Positions 1 to 4,805 of a stretch of DNA of 6,092 nucleotides are shown in pieces. A program made the position numbers and the translations under genes. This DNA is from Desulfotomaculaceae bacterium (GTDB taxonomy: Bacteria; Bacillota; Desulfotomaculia; Desulfotomaculales; Pelotomaculaceae), in assembly GCA_028704035.1 (NCBI GenBank), contig JAQVLS010000107.1, forward strand, positions 1 through 6,092, read 5' to 3'. Under the pieces are notes generated by a model, which did not search any database, had not been told where the DNA came from, and was given only the letters and a program-made list of their open reading frames with translations. Each line of letters starts with the position of its first letter. The first letter of the stretch is position 1.

Positions 1-106
1 GAGTCAGGGTAATCGCCGCCGTCAGTGTCGTCTTGCCGTGGTCTACGTGACCGATGGTCCCAATGTTAATGTGTGGTTTGGTCCGCTCAAATTTCTGTTT
101 TGCCAT
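1..106 (-). CDS. tuf: Elongation factor Tu, N-terminal fragment (3' part outside window)
   Basis: The first 35 codons of EF-Tu are present, and the rest lies beyond base 1. EF-Tu is the cytosolic GTPase that delivers aminoacyl-tRNA to the ribosomal A site. The N-terminus [20 protein letters not shown] is classic EF-Tu, followed by the G1 P-loop GHVDHGKT at residues 19-26. The ATG at 106-104 is preceded by a strong Shine-Dalgarno AAGGAGG at 122-116, which fixes the start. The gene follows five tRNA genes but is separated from them by an intrinsic terminator (326-355). Two candidate promoters lie in the 5' region, one sigma-A-like and one matching the SigH consensus. A second tuf copy elsewhere in the genome is possible but cannot be judged here. 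Confidence 0.96.
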   Translation of the reverse strand, partial: MAKQKFERTKPHINIGTIGHVDHGKTTLTAAITLT

Positions 107-155
107 TTGGTTCTTCCTCCTTAAAATAGTTAAACCTGCTGTGCAACTATTTATA

Positions 156-184
156 TATTTAAGATTATTTCCACATTTCGTCAA
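156..184 (-). promoter_or_regulatory. Candidate sigma-A promoter of tuf
   Basis: Reading the minus strand, TTGACG (184-179) is followed after 17 bases by TAAATA (161-156), in an AT-rich stretch about 50 bases before the tuf start. The -35 is 5/6 to consensus. The -10 is poor (3/6), so the call is tentative. It would start transcription near 149. Confidence 0.45.
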
Positions 185-215
185 ATGATACAAAACAGTG
201 GAAAGTGGTGAAATA

Positions 216-242
216 ATTCTATGTACCGGGTAAAAATCCTTC
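216..242 (-). promoter_or_regulatory. SigH-type promoter upstream of tuf
   Basis: On the minus strand the sequence matches the published Bacillus SigH consensus RnAGGAwWW-N11/12-RnnGAAT at every defined position. The -35 part is GAAGGATTT (242-234), the spacer is 11 bases (233-223), and the -10 part is ATAGAAT (222-216). It lies about 110 bases upstream of the tuf ATG and downstream of the tRNA terminator, so it can only serve tuf. The match is seen directly; use by SigH, which is encoded at 1991-1347, is inference. Confidence 0.55.
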
Positions 243-325
243 CTGACTAATAAAAGTTTCATGCCGCCGGGTGTCAGGGTTTCTTTCAACCGATCGGCAC
301 GGCAAACATACGGGCAAACATAATT

Positions 326-355
326 AAAAACCGGTGTAATTAATCACCGGTTTTT
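326..355 (-). terminator. Intrinsic terminator after tRNA-Met, before tuf
   Basis: An 11-bp perfect stem, AAAAACCGGTG (326-336) against CACCGGTTTTT (345-355), encloses an 8-base loop. In the minus-strand transcript the GC-rich core CACCGG/CCGGTG is followed by five U residues. The A/T symmetry means it could also stop plus-strand transcription. It closes the Thr(GGU)-Met unit and insulates tuf from the tRNAs. Confidence 0.88.
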
Positions 356-362
356 GACTGCA

Positions 363-439
363 TGGTAGCGGCGCAGGGACTTGAACCCCGGACACCACGG
401 GTATGAACCGTGTGCTCTGACCAGCTGAGCTACGCCGCC
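363..439 (-). tRNA. tRNA-Met(CAU), elongator
   Basis: This is a full cloverleaf of 77 bases including an encoded CCA (365-363). The acceptor GGCGGCG (439-433) pairs with CGCCGCU through a G1:U72 wobble, and the discriminator is A. The anticodon stem CACGG/CCGTG holds the loop TTCATAC with CAU (bases 405-403). The closed acceptor end and the lack of three G:C pairs in the anticodon stem mark it as elongator Met, unlike the initiator at 775-850. It closely resembles the B. subtilis elongator tRNA-Met as I recall it. It is second in a unit with tRNA-Thr(GGU). Confidence 0.97.
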
Positions 440-442
440 TTA

Positions 443-539
443 TCGGATGTCGGATGCCGGAAGTCGAATTTATAGATGGAAATCTCCTTTGACGATTTTC
501 TCTTAATCCGACTTCCGATTTCTGACATCAGACTTCTGA
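443..539. repeat. Inverted element with heptamer-phased arms, copy 1
   Basis: It fills the spacer between tRNA-Thr(GGU) and tRNA-Met. The left arm (443-470) reads in sevens as TCGGATG, TCGGATG, CCGGAAG, TCGAATT. The right arm (505-539) reads AATCCGA, CTTCCGA, TTTCTGA, CATCAGA, CTTCTGA. The two arms are reverse complements at 22 of 28 positions (443-470 against 532-505), with a 34-base centre. It would be transcribed as a long imperfect hairpin inside the tRNA precursor. No coding capacity or transposase is seen. A diverged relative lies at 1010-1113. Confidence 0.8.
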
Positions 540-542
540 ATT

Positions 543-618
<76 letters not shown>

Positions 619-661
619 AGATCAGCACATTGGACACAAAGCCAATAAAGCCTCGTTTAAT

Positions 662-691
662 AGTTTAGCACATGTTAAATTGCCTTGTCAA
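662..691 (-). promoter_or_regulatory. Sigma-A promoter of tRNA-Thr(GGU)-tRNA-Met unit
   Basis: The minus strand shows a perfect -35 TTGACA (691-686), an 18-base spacer and the -10 TAAACT (667-662), preceded by TGC, an extended -10 TGn motif. The predicted start near 655 leaves a leader of about 37 bases before the tRNA 5' end at 618. It lies directly downstream of the terminator at 743-763, so this unit is independently transcribed. Confidence 0.75.
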
Positions 692-742
692 TTTTGTTTT
701 ACTGTCACAGCAATAAAAAAAAGCAACCGGCAACCAGGAAAT

Positions 743-763
743 AAAAAACGCCTTTACAGGCGC
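743..763 (-). terminator. Intrinsic terminator after initiator tRNA
   Basis: In the minus-strand transcript a CGCCT/AGGCG stem (762-758 and 753-749) with a 4-base loop is followed at once by six U residues (748-743). It lies 12 bases past the 3' end of tRNA-fMet and ends the upstream tRNA unit. Confidence 0.85.
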
Positions 764-774
764 TTCAATTTGTT

Positions 775-850
<76 letters not shown>

Positions 851-865
851 ATGTCGGCATTTTCT

Positions 866-895
866 ATTATACCACAGAAGCAGTCCCAATATCAA
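866..895 (-). promoter_or_regulatory. Sigma-A promoter of initiator tRNA
   Basis: The minus strand has TTGATA (895-890, 5/6), an 18-base spacer and a perfect TATAAT (871-866) with an upstream TGG, an extended -10. The predicted start near 859 leaves a leader of only about 9 bases before tRNA-fMet. No convincing terminator separates tRNA-Tyr from this promoter, so it probably adds to read-through from the upstream unit. A 6-bp inverted repeat CCAATA/TATTGG (919-914, 891-886) overlaps the -35. Confidence 0.78.
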
Positions 896-921
896 ACATT
901 TTCGGTATCTAATTATTGGTT

Positions 922-1006
922 TGGTGGAGGGGGCTGGATTCGAACCAGCGAAGTCGTCGACGGCAGATTTACAGTCTGCTCCCTTTAACCACTCGGGAAC
1001 CCCTCC
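922..1006 (-). tRNA. tRNA-Tyr(GUA)
   Basis: This is a complete 85-base class II tRNA with encoded CCA (924-922). The acceptor GGAGGGG/CCCCTCC is perfectly paired. The anticodon stem GCAGA/TCTGC holds the loop CTGTAAA with anticodon GUA (972-970). The long variable arm typical of bacterial tRNA-Tyr is present, and the T-arm GCTGG-TTCGAAT-CCAGC is intact. It is cotranscribed with tRNA-Thr(UGU) from the promoter at 1207-1235. Confidence 0.97.
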
Positions 1007-1009
1007 ATA

Positions 1010-1113
1010 TCTGATGTCGCTCGTCGGAAGCCGGAGGTCTGACCTTTGTTGAAATCCGCTGAAAGCGAATTCCTCCTTATTCCAACTTCTGACTTCTGAT
1101 ATCTAAACTCCGA
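1010..1113. repeat. Inverted element with heptamer-phased arms, copy 2
   Basis: It fills the spacer between tRNA-Thr(UGU) and tRNA-Tyr. The left arm (1010-1044) reads in sevens as TCTGATG, TCGCTCG, TCGGAAG, CCGGAGG, TCTGACC. The right arm (1079-1113) reads ATTCCAA, CTTCTGA, CTTCTGA, TATCTAA, ACTCCGA. The arms are inverted but more diverged than in the copy at 443-539. Both copies abut the CCA end of a tRNA-Thr gene, and their centres are alignable, so they look paralogous. Confidence 0.72.
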
Positions 1114-1115
1114 TT

Positions 1116-1191
1116 TGGAGCCGGCGATGGGACTCGAACCCGCAACCTGCTGATTACAAGTCAGCTGCTCTGCCAATTGAGCTACGCCGGC
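1116..1191 (-). tRNA. tRNA-Thr(UGU)
   Basis: This is a complete 76-base tRNA with encoded CCA (1118-1116) and discriminator U. The acceptor GCCGGCG/CGCCGGC is perfect. The anticodon loop CTTGTAA gives UGU (1158-1156), reading ACA and, by wobble, other threonine codons. It is the first gene of the tRNA cluster, only about 9 bases from the predicted transcription start of a consensus promoter. Confidence 0.97.
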
Positions 1192-1206
1192 AGTGACACA
1201 ATAAAG

Positions 1207-1235
1207 ATTATAAGTGAAAACATTATACATGTCAA
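1207..1235 (-). promoter_or_regulatory. Consensus sigma-A promoter of tRNA-Thr(UGU)-Tyr unit
   Basis: The minus strand has a perfect TTGACA (1235-1230), exactly 17 bases of spacer and a perfect TATAAT (1212-1207). This is the strongest promoter in the window. Transcription would begin near 1200, just before the tRNA 5' end at 1191. Such strength fits a stable-RNA operon. Confidence 0.9.
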
Positions 1236-1240
1236 GCATT

Positions 1241-1287
1241 AAAAAAGACTCTTAACCTAATTATTGCTGCCGGTTAAAAATCCCTTT
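1241..1287 (-). terminator. Candidate terminator after sigH
   Basis: In the minus-strand transcript, UUAACC (1277-1272) pairs with GGUUAA (1257-1252) around a 14-base loop. The stem can be extended outwards through A:U and G:U pairs to about 16 bp (1287 against 1242). The run of six U (1246-1241) is mostly inside the extended stem. The large loop and weak GC core make it a weaker candidate than the two tRNA terminators. Its position between the sigH stop and the tRNA promoter is right. Confidence 0.45.
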
Positions 1288-1346
1288 AAATCACATTGCG
1301 TTGCAAATTACAACTTTATACCGTCAATTGATTAACCAGTCAGGTT

Positions 1347-1991
1347 TCAGGTTTCCCTTTTCTCCAGGTATCTTTCCAGCTTGCGCTTCACCCTTTGCAG
1401 GGCGTTGTCGACAGACTTGACGTGACGCTTCAGGTCTTCAGCTATCTCCTGGTATGACTTCCCTTCCAGGTAAGACATCAACACTTTCCATTCCAACGAG
1501 CTCAGAATTTCACCCATTTTCTCTTCTATGTCATCAAATTCTTCTCTTGAAATAACCAATTCCTCGGGGTCGGTAATCTTTGAGCCCGAGATAACATCGA
1601 GCAAGGTCCGGTCTGAATCTTCATCATAGATCGGCTTGCTAAGAGAAACATAAGAATTAAGAGGAATATGTTTTTGTCTGGTAGCCGTCTTGATCGCGGT
1701 AATAATCTGCCTGGTGATACATAATTCGGCAAACGCCCGGAACGAGGATAACTTGTCCATGCGGAAGTCACGAATAGCCTTATATAACCCAATCATGCCT
1801 TCCTGGATAATGTCTTCCCGATCTGCTCCGATTAAAAAGTAGGAGCGTGCTTTAGCCCTAACAAAGTTCCTGTATTTATTAATCAGATACTCCAGGGCGT
1901 AGTCATCACCCTCACGCGCAAATTCCACTATTTCTTCATCAACTAACATCTGATACCCGATAGGAATTTCCCTTTGGGCTTGAAGACTCAC
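1347..1991 (-). CDS. sigH: RNA polymerase sigma-H factor (Spo0H)
   Basis: This 214-residue sigma-70 family factor switches on early stationary-phase and sporulation genes in Firmicutes; B. subtilis SigH has 218 residues. Region 2 covers about residues 30-105 and includes YRNFVRAKARSYFLIGADRE and the -10-recognition/melting stretch around FAELCITRQIITAIKTATRQ. Region 4 is the helix-turn-helix at about 160-210 (KSYQEIAEDLKRHVKSVDNA), which contacts the -35. The core is nearly identical to the Bacillus protein as recalled. The start is GTG at 1991-1989, five bases after GAGGGG. An ATG two bases upstream is out of frame and stops at once (AUGUGA). The gene is preceded by a good sigma-A promoter and lies 198 bp after yacP, as in other Firmicutes. 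Confidence 0.97.
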   Translation of the reverse strand: MSLQAQREIPIGYQMLVDEEIVEFAREGDDYALEYLINKYRNFVRAKARSYFLIGADREDIIQEGMIGLYKAIRDFRMDKLSSFRAFAELCITRQIITAIKTATRQKHIPLNSYVSLSKPIYDEDSDRTLLDVISGSKITDPEELVISREEFDDIEEKMGEILSSLEWKVLMSYLEGKSYQEIAEDLKRHVKSVDNALQRVKRKLERYLEKRET

Positions 1992-2002
1992 ATTATCCCC
2001 TC
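1988..2002 (-). promoter_or_regulatory. sigH ribosome binding site with overlapping AUGUGA start-stop
   Basis: The minus strand reads GAGGGG (2002-1997), ATA, then ATGTGA (1993-1988). The GTG at 1991-1989 opens sigH. The overlapping ATG at 1993-1991 opens a frame that ends immediately at TGA. Three bases separate the SD from ATG and five separate it from GTG, so GTG has the better spacing. The overlap could still lower sigH translation. Confidence 0.5.
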
Positions 2003-2132
2003 ACTCTTTCTATCTTTCCTTCAGGAAAAACAAAAAACCTTTCCTTTTTTCAATTCTAAGTCCTGGCAAAATCCACAAACTCTTCTTTTTAAGGTAAGGC
2101 ATATTAAAGGCTGCCTGTAAGTTTCCACACTT

Positions 2133-2161
2133 ATTATAACGAAGGGGTGATAGCTCGTCAA
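2133..2161 (-). promoter_or_regulatory. Sigma-A promoter of sigH
   Basis: The minus strand has TTGACG (2161-2156, 5/6), a 17-base spacer and a perfect TATAAT (2138-2133). The predicted start near 2126 gives an AT- and purine-rich leader of about 135 bases before the sigH GTG. A sigma-A-driven sigH is the known arrangement in B. subtilis, where AbrB also represses it. No AbrB site can be read from sequence alone. Confidence 0.78.
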
Positions 2162-2189
2162 GGTCAAAATGAGTGGGTCCCGGCAAAGT

Positions 2190-2702
2190 CTATTTTTTTT
2201 GTCGACGCAGTCTTTCTAATTCAGACCTGATCCGATCAAGAAGAAAATTCTCCAGGTAGCTGTCCGCAGGGACACTGTTTACATAATGCTTCTCGCTTTC
2301 CTGATTGATCCTGTTTACCTCAAGCAATAGCTCGCCTGGCGTCAGGCGGTACGCGCCCCGGCCAAAGACAATGCCCTGTTCGGCACAGTCAGAAGTAGCC
2401 ACGAAGACAATTCCTTCTTTTAACAATCTCCCTACCAGGCTTTCTATATAAGCATCAGCCGTTTCACCCTGCTGGGTATATATAACCTCGACCGAATCAA
2501 TTGTTTCTATTCTTTCAAATGAGTTTTTTACCTGGTGAGCATCGAAAACTACGTATATTTTTTTTCCGGACAGGCGAGAGTAATTGGCAAGTTTAGAGAC
2601 CAGCTTAAACCTGGCATGTTCCAGGCCGTAATCTTTTAACTTTTCAAGCTCCGGCCAGGCGTAAATAATGTTGTAGCCGTCAACTACGAGATACTCCTTC
2701 AT
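2190..2702 (-). CDS. yacP: YacP/Rae1-type NYN (PIN-like) endoribonuclease
   Basis: This 170-residue protein has the length of B. subtilis YacP/Rae1, which cleaves mRNA in the ribosomal A site in a translation-dependent way. The acidic residues expected of a PIN/NYN metal site are visible: D8 in VVDGYNII, D54 in VVFDAHQ, D83 in ETAD and D105 in ATSDCAEQ. The C-terminus is basic (LERLRRQKK). The chosen start is ATG 2702-2700, placing MKEYLVVDGYN as in the family. An upstream in-frame ATG at 2759 would add 19 unlike residues and overlap rlmB by 80 bases. With the chosen start it still overlaps the rlmB end by 23 bases, and the SD is weak (AAAGG), suggesting translational coupling. Nuclease activity is inferred from the family. 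Confidence 0.93.
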   Translation of the reverse strand: MKEYLVVDGYNIIYAWPELEKLKDYGLEHARFKLVSKLANYSRLSGKKIYVVFDAHQVKNSFERIETIDSVEVIYTQQGETADAYIESLVGRLLKEGIVFVATSDCAEQGIVFGRGAYRLTPGELLLEVNRINQESEKHYVNSVPADSYLENFLLDRIRSELERLRRQKK

Positions 2703-3441
2703 CAACAAAAGCCTTTCTTCTCTGCCTAAGCACTTCATAGACCAGCAGGGCAGCAGCAACCGAGGCGTTAAGGGAATTCACCCGCCCTAACATGGGCAGG
2801 CGCACCAGGCTGTCACAGCGTTCTTTAACCAGGCGCCCCAGACCTTTGCCTTCACTGCCGATAACCAACCCTAAAGGACCGCCGAGACTGGTCTCCCAAT
2901 AGAGGTCCTTGCCGTCAGCTTCAGCGCCTACAATCCAGAGACCTTTTTTTTTGAGCTGCTCTATGGCCTGCGGCAGATTGGTCACTCTGGCCACTTTTAC
3001 GTATTCTATGGCGCCTGCAGATGATTTGGCCACGGTAGGGGTCAGAGGCGCCGAGCGGCGGCGGGGGATAACCACTCCATGCACACCTGCGGCATCGGCC
3101 GTGCGCAGAATCGCACCCAGGTTATGCGGATCGCTGATTTCATCCAGTATGATCAGAAATGGTTCCTCACCTGAGTTGATCCCGGCCAGGATATCATCAA
3201 TATCCACGTACTCTTTGGCAGCTATAAAAGCCACGATACCCTGATGAGCGATACCGGACGCAAACTTTTCCAGACGACGGCGGTCCACTTTCTGCACAGA
3301 GATTTTTCTGTCCCTGGCTGTTGTGAATATTTCCTGCAGAGGACCGGTTAAAACACCCTCCGCAATCATGATCTTGTTGATCGGCCGGCCCGATCGCAGT
3401 GCTTCTTTGACGGGATTGCGACCGGCAATAATGTCGTCCAG
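2680..3441 (-). CDS. rlmB: 23S rRNA (guanosine-2'-O-)-methyltransferase RlmB, SpoU family
   Basis: This enzyme transfers a methyl group from SAM to the 2'-O of a conserved 23S rRNA guanosine (G2251, E. coli numbering). The SPOUT knot motifs are clear: motif 1 DPHNLGAILRTA (N107, R113), motif 2 VIGSEGKG (E197) and motif 3 LPMLGRVNSLNAS (N225). The N-terminal L30e-like RNA-binding domain begins DDIIAGRNPVKEALRSG. That segment is in frame upstream of the first ATG (3369) and is typical of RlmB, so translation must start near 3441. The only plausible codon there is CTG (3441-3439), nine bases after AAGGAG. No ATG, GTG or TTG exists in frame between the thyX stop and 3369. With CTG the protein has 253 residues, against about 249 in B. 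subtilis. It lies 18 bases after thyX and overlaps yacP. Confidence 0.93.
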   Translation of the reverse strand: MDDIIAGRNPVKEALRSGRPINKIMIAEGVLTGPLQEIFTTARDRKISVQKVDRRRLEKFASGIAHQGIVAFIAAKEYVDIDDILAGINSGEEPFLIILDEISDPHNLGAILRTADAAGVHGVVIPRRRSAPLTPTVAKSSAGAIEYVKVARVTNLPQAIEQLKKKGLWIVGAEADGKDLYWETSLGGPLGLVIGSEGKGLGRLVKERCDSLVRLPMLGRVNSLNASVAAALLVYEVLRQRRKAFVDEGVSRS

Positions 3442-3459
3442 GATGGCACTCTCCTTTTT

Positions 3460-4200
3460 TTATATGTTTTTAAATTTTTCCCTGACCTCGTTTATCTTGC
3501 CGCAGCTCATTTTCCCTTCCGGGCAGGAACCTTTCAGGCATCCCGGGCCGGCTTCCCCGAACAATATTGGCGCCGCCTCTCTAACCAGGCGGAGCATCTC
3601 TGCGGCCAGCGCCCGGATCTCCCACTGGGCCCGGTTGCAGCAGCGCAGGTTGAAAAAATGGAGCAGTTCCCGGGCGTTCATAGTAACCATCATCTTTGTT
3701 TCCGCCGCGTTAGGCAGGATAAACCGGGCGTCCTCGTTTGTGGATTTCCCGCTGCTCCCGAGCTTTTCCACCCAACCGTCATACCATTCCTGGATTTGGC
3801 CCATCTGGGCTTCGAATTCCTTCACAGCCTCAGGCCCCAATGCTGTGATGCGCGGCGGAATGATATAGCCGAATACTTCTTCTTCCTTTGCCCCACTAGC
3901 TTCAGACACGTAGCGCTGGGATTTGACGCTGAAACTGGCGATGCGGTGCCTGGTTATTTGGGCCAGCAGGCTGCGGGAGACTCCTTCAATGCCAAAGGTG
4001 AAACTGGCGTGCTCGATCGGGGAAAAGTGGCCGAATTCCATTAGCCTTTCCAGGAAAGCATCCTGGCTGCCGGCTTCAATACCATGCTTCAGGTCCTCAA
4101 TCCCCGCTGCGGAGTAACAGAGCTTGGCCCCCATGGCCACAGCCTCCTGGGGATTTGGCGTATATCTTAAAAGGTTAACCCTTAGCTTTTTAGCTCCCAT
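3460..4200 (-). CDS. thyX: Flavin-dependent thymidylate synthase ThyX
   Basis: This 246-residue enzyme makes dTMP from dUMP with methylene-tetrahydrofolate, FAD and NADPH. It replaces ThyA and releases tetrahydrofolate rather than dihydrofolate. The signature RHRx7S is present at residues 84-94 (RHRIASFSVKS), followed by QR at 95-96. The conserved early segment HFSPIEHASFTF (58-69) and the later FNLRCCNRAQWEIR region, which helps form the flavin/nucleotide site, are also present. The ATG at 4200-4198 follows AGAGGTG with five bases of spacing. The C-terminal tail has three extra cysteines (C221, C226, C233) beyond the C187-C188 pair. It sits between mrnC and rlmB after a 173-bp gap holding a repeat element and a possible weak promoter. 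It is the only gene of the cluster not tied to RNA. Confidence 0.97.
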   Translation of the reverse strand: MGAKKLRVNLLRYTPNPQEAVAMGAKLCYSAAGIEDLKHGIEAGSQDAFLERLMEFGHFSPIEHASFTFGIEGVSRSLLAQITRHRIASFSVKSQRYVSEASGAKEEEVFGYIIPPRITALGPEAVKEFEAQMGQIQEWYDGWVEKLGSSGKSTNEDARFILPNAAETKMMVTMNARELLHFFNLRCCNRAQWEIRALAAEMLRLVREAAPILFGEAGPGCLKGSCPEGKMSCGKINEVREKFKNI

Positions 4201-4225
4201 ACCAACACCTCTAACAAATTAGGTC

Positions 4226-4359
4226 ACAGGATTTACAGGATTATTAAGATTTACAAGATTTATTATATAGTAATTCTTTTAAACTGCTTATCTAAGAGTT
4301 AAGCATATATCTATAGAAAATCAATCCCGTTAATCTTGTTTTAATCTAGTTAGCCCTGT
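4226..4359. repeat. Inverted element with nonamer-phased arms
   Basis: It fills most of the gap between mrnC and thyX. The left arm (4226-4261) reads in nines as ACAGGATTT, ACAGGATTA, TTAAGATTT, ACAAGATTT. The right arm reads CAATCCCGT (4322-4330), TAATCTTGT (4331-4339), two extra bases, TAATCTAGT (4342-4350) and TAGCCCTGT (4351-4359), the same unit inverted. The 60-base AT-rich centre carries a 6-bp hairpin TGCTTA/TAAGCA (4285-4290, 4300-4305). It is non-coding. Similar ACAGGATTT-type repeats occur between genes in many bacteria as I recall. Confidence 0.72.
4262..4290 (-). promoter_or_regulatory. Weak candidate promoter for thyX
   Basis: The minus strand has a perfect TATAAT (4267-4262), but the -35 at 17 bases is only TAAGCA (3/6). 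It sits within the centre of the inverted element, about 60 bases before the thyX ATG. AT-rich sequence gives such -10 matches easily. Read-through from cysS-mrnC is an equally good source of thyX mRNA. Confidence 0.3.
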
Positions 4360-4373
4360 GAAATTATTTATTC

Positions 4374-4805
4374 TTACTCATCATTTATCGCTTCCAGAGC
4401 TGCTGCCATAATTTCACTAAGCCGGTCGTCGTCGCCCTTTAAATACAGGTAGCCGATTAAACACTCCAGCGCGGTGCTGCGCCGGTACTCGATCATCCCC
4501 GCGCTGCGCGGGGTGTGGGGCGACCGGGCGTTACGGCCGCGCCGCACTATTGCCGCCTCATCCTCGGTAAACATCCCTTCCAGGGCGTGCAGCGCTTTGG
4601 CCTGGGCACCGGCATTAACATATTTTACTGTTTCACTGTGCAGCTTGTTGACCTTAACCAGCCCGGTGCCGATCAGGCGCTCCCGTACCGCCAGCTCATA
4701 CACGGCATCTCCGGCATAAGCCAGCACCAGCACGGGCAGGTCTTCCGGCCGTGCAATATTATTGTTTTTAAAATTCAAATACAATCCTACACCTGCTTTT
4801 TCCAA
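4374..4805 (-). CDS. mrnC: Mini-ribonuclease III (MrnC)
   Basis: This is a small RNase III-like protein without a dsRNA-binding domain. It acts as a dimer in 23S rRNA end maturation in Firmicutes. The catalytic motif LAYAGDAVYELAVRERL holds D33, and the second acidic site is in STALECLIGYLYL (E114). The conserved RRGRNARSPHTPRS loop lies between them. At 143 residues it equals B. subtilis MrnC. The start is uncertain. TTG at 4805 (after GGGAG, 4-base spacing) overlaps cysS by 19 bases. TTG at 4784 lies just after the cysS stop with AGGTG five bases upstream and looks at least as good. TTG at 4778 is a third option. It is placed directly after cysS, as in B. subtilis. Confidence 0.94.
   Translation of the reverse strand: MEKAGVGLYLNFKNNNIARPEDLPVLVLAYAGDAVYELAVRERLIGTGLVKVNKLHSETVKYVNAGAQAKALHALEGMFTEDEAAIVRRGRNARSPHTPRSAGMIEYRRSTALECLIGYLYLKGDDDRLSEIMAAALEAINDE

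Noticed and set aside
985..1239. 84-codon open frame on the minus strand
   Set aside because: It covers tRNA-Thr(UGU), the repeat element and part of tRNA-Tyr; the reading frame is incidental.
1526..1792. 88-codon minus-strand frame inside sigH
   Set aside because: It is an out-of-frame shadow of a strongly conserved sigma factor gene.
2051..2080. Possible SigH autoregulatory promoter in the sigH leader (TGGATTT ... TTAGAAT)
   Set aside because: The -35 lacks AGGA, the spacing is two bases short and the R of the -10 is T; the upstream sigma-A promoter is far better.
2190..2201. A8 run at the end of yacP as a frameshift/slippage site
   Set aside because: It lies in the last two lysine codons directly before the stop, so slippage would change almost nothing.
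2703..2759. 19-residue N-terminal extension of YacP from ATG 2759
   Set aside because: The extension does not look like the family N-terminus and overlaps rlmB by 80 bases; ATG 2702 gives the family length of 170.
2909..3244. Plus-strand open frames opposite rlmB, thyX, mrnC and cysS (for example 2909-3244, 3323-3868, 3658-4044, 4515-5225)
   Set aside because: They are antisense to genes with clear family motifs, low in complexity, and lack recognisable domains.
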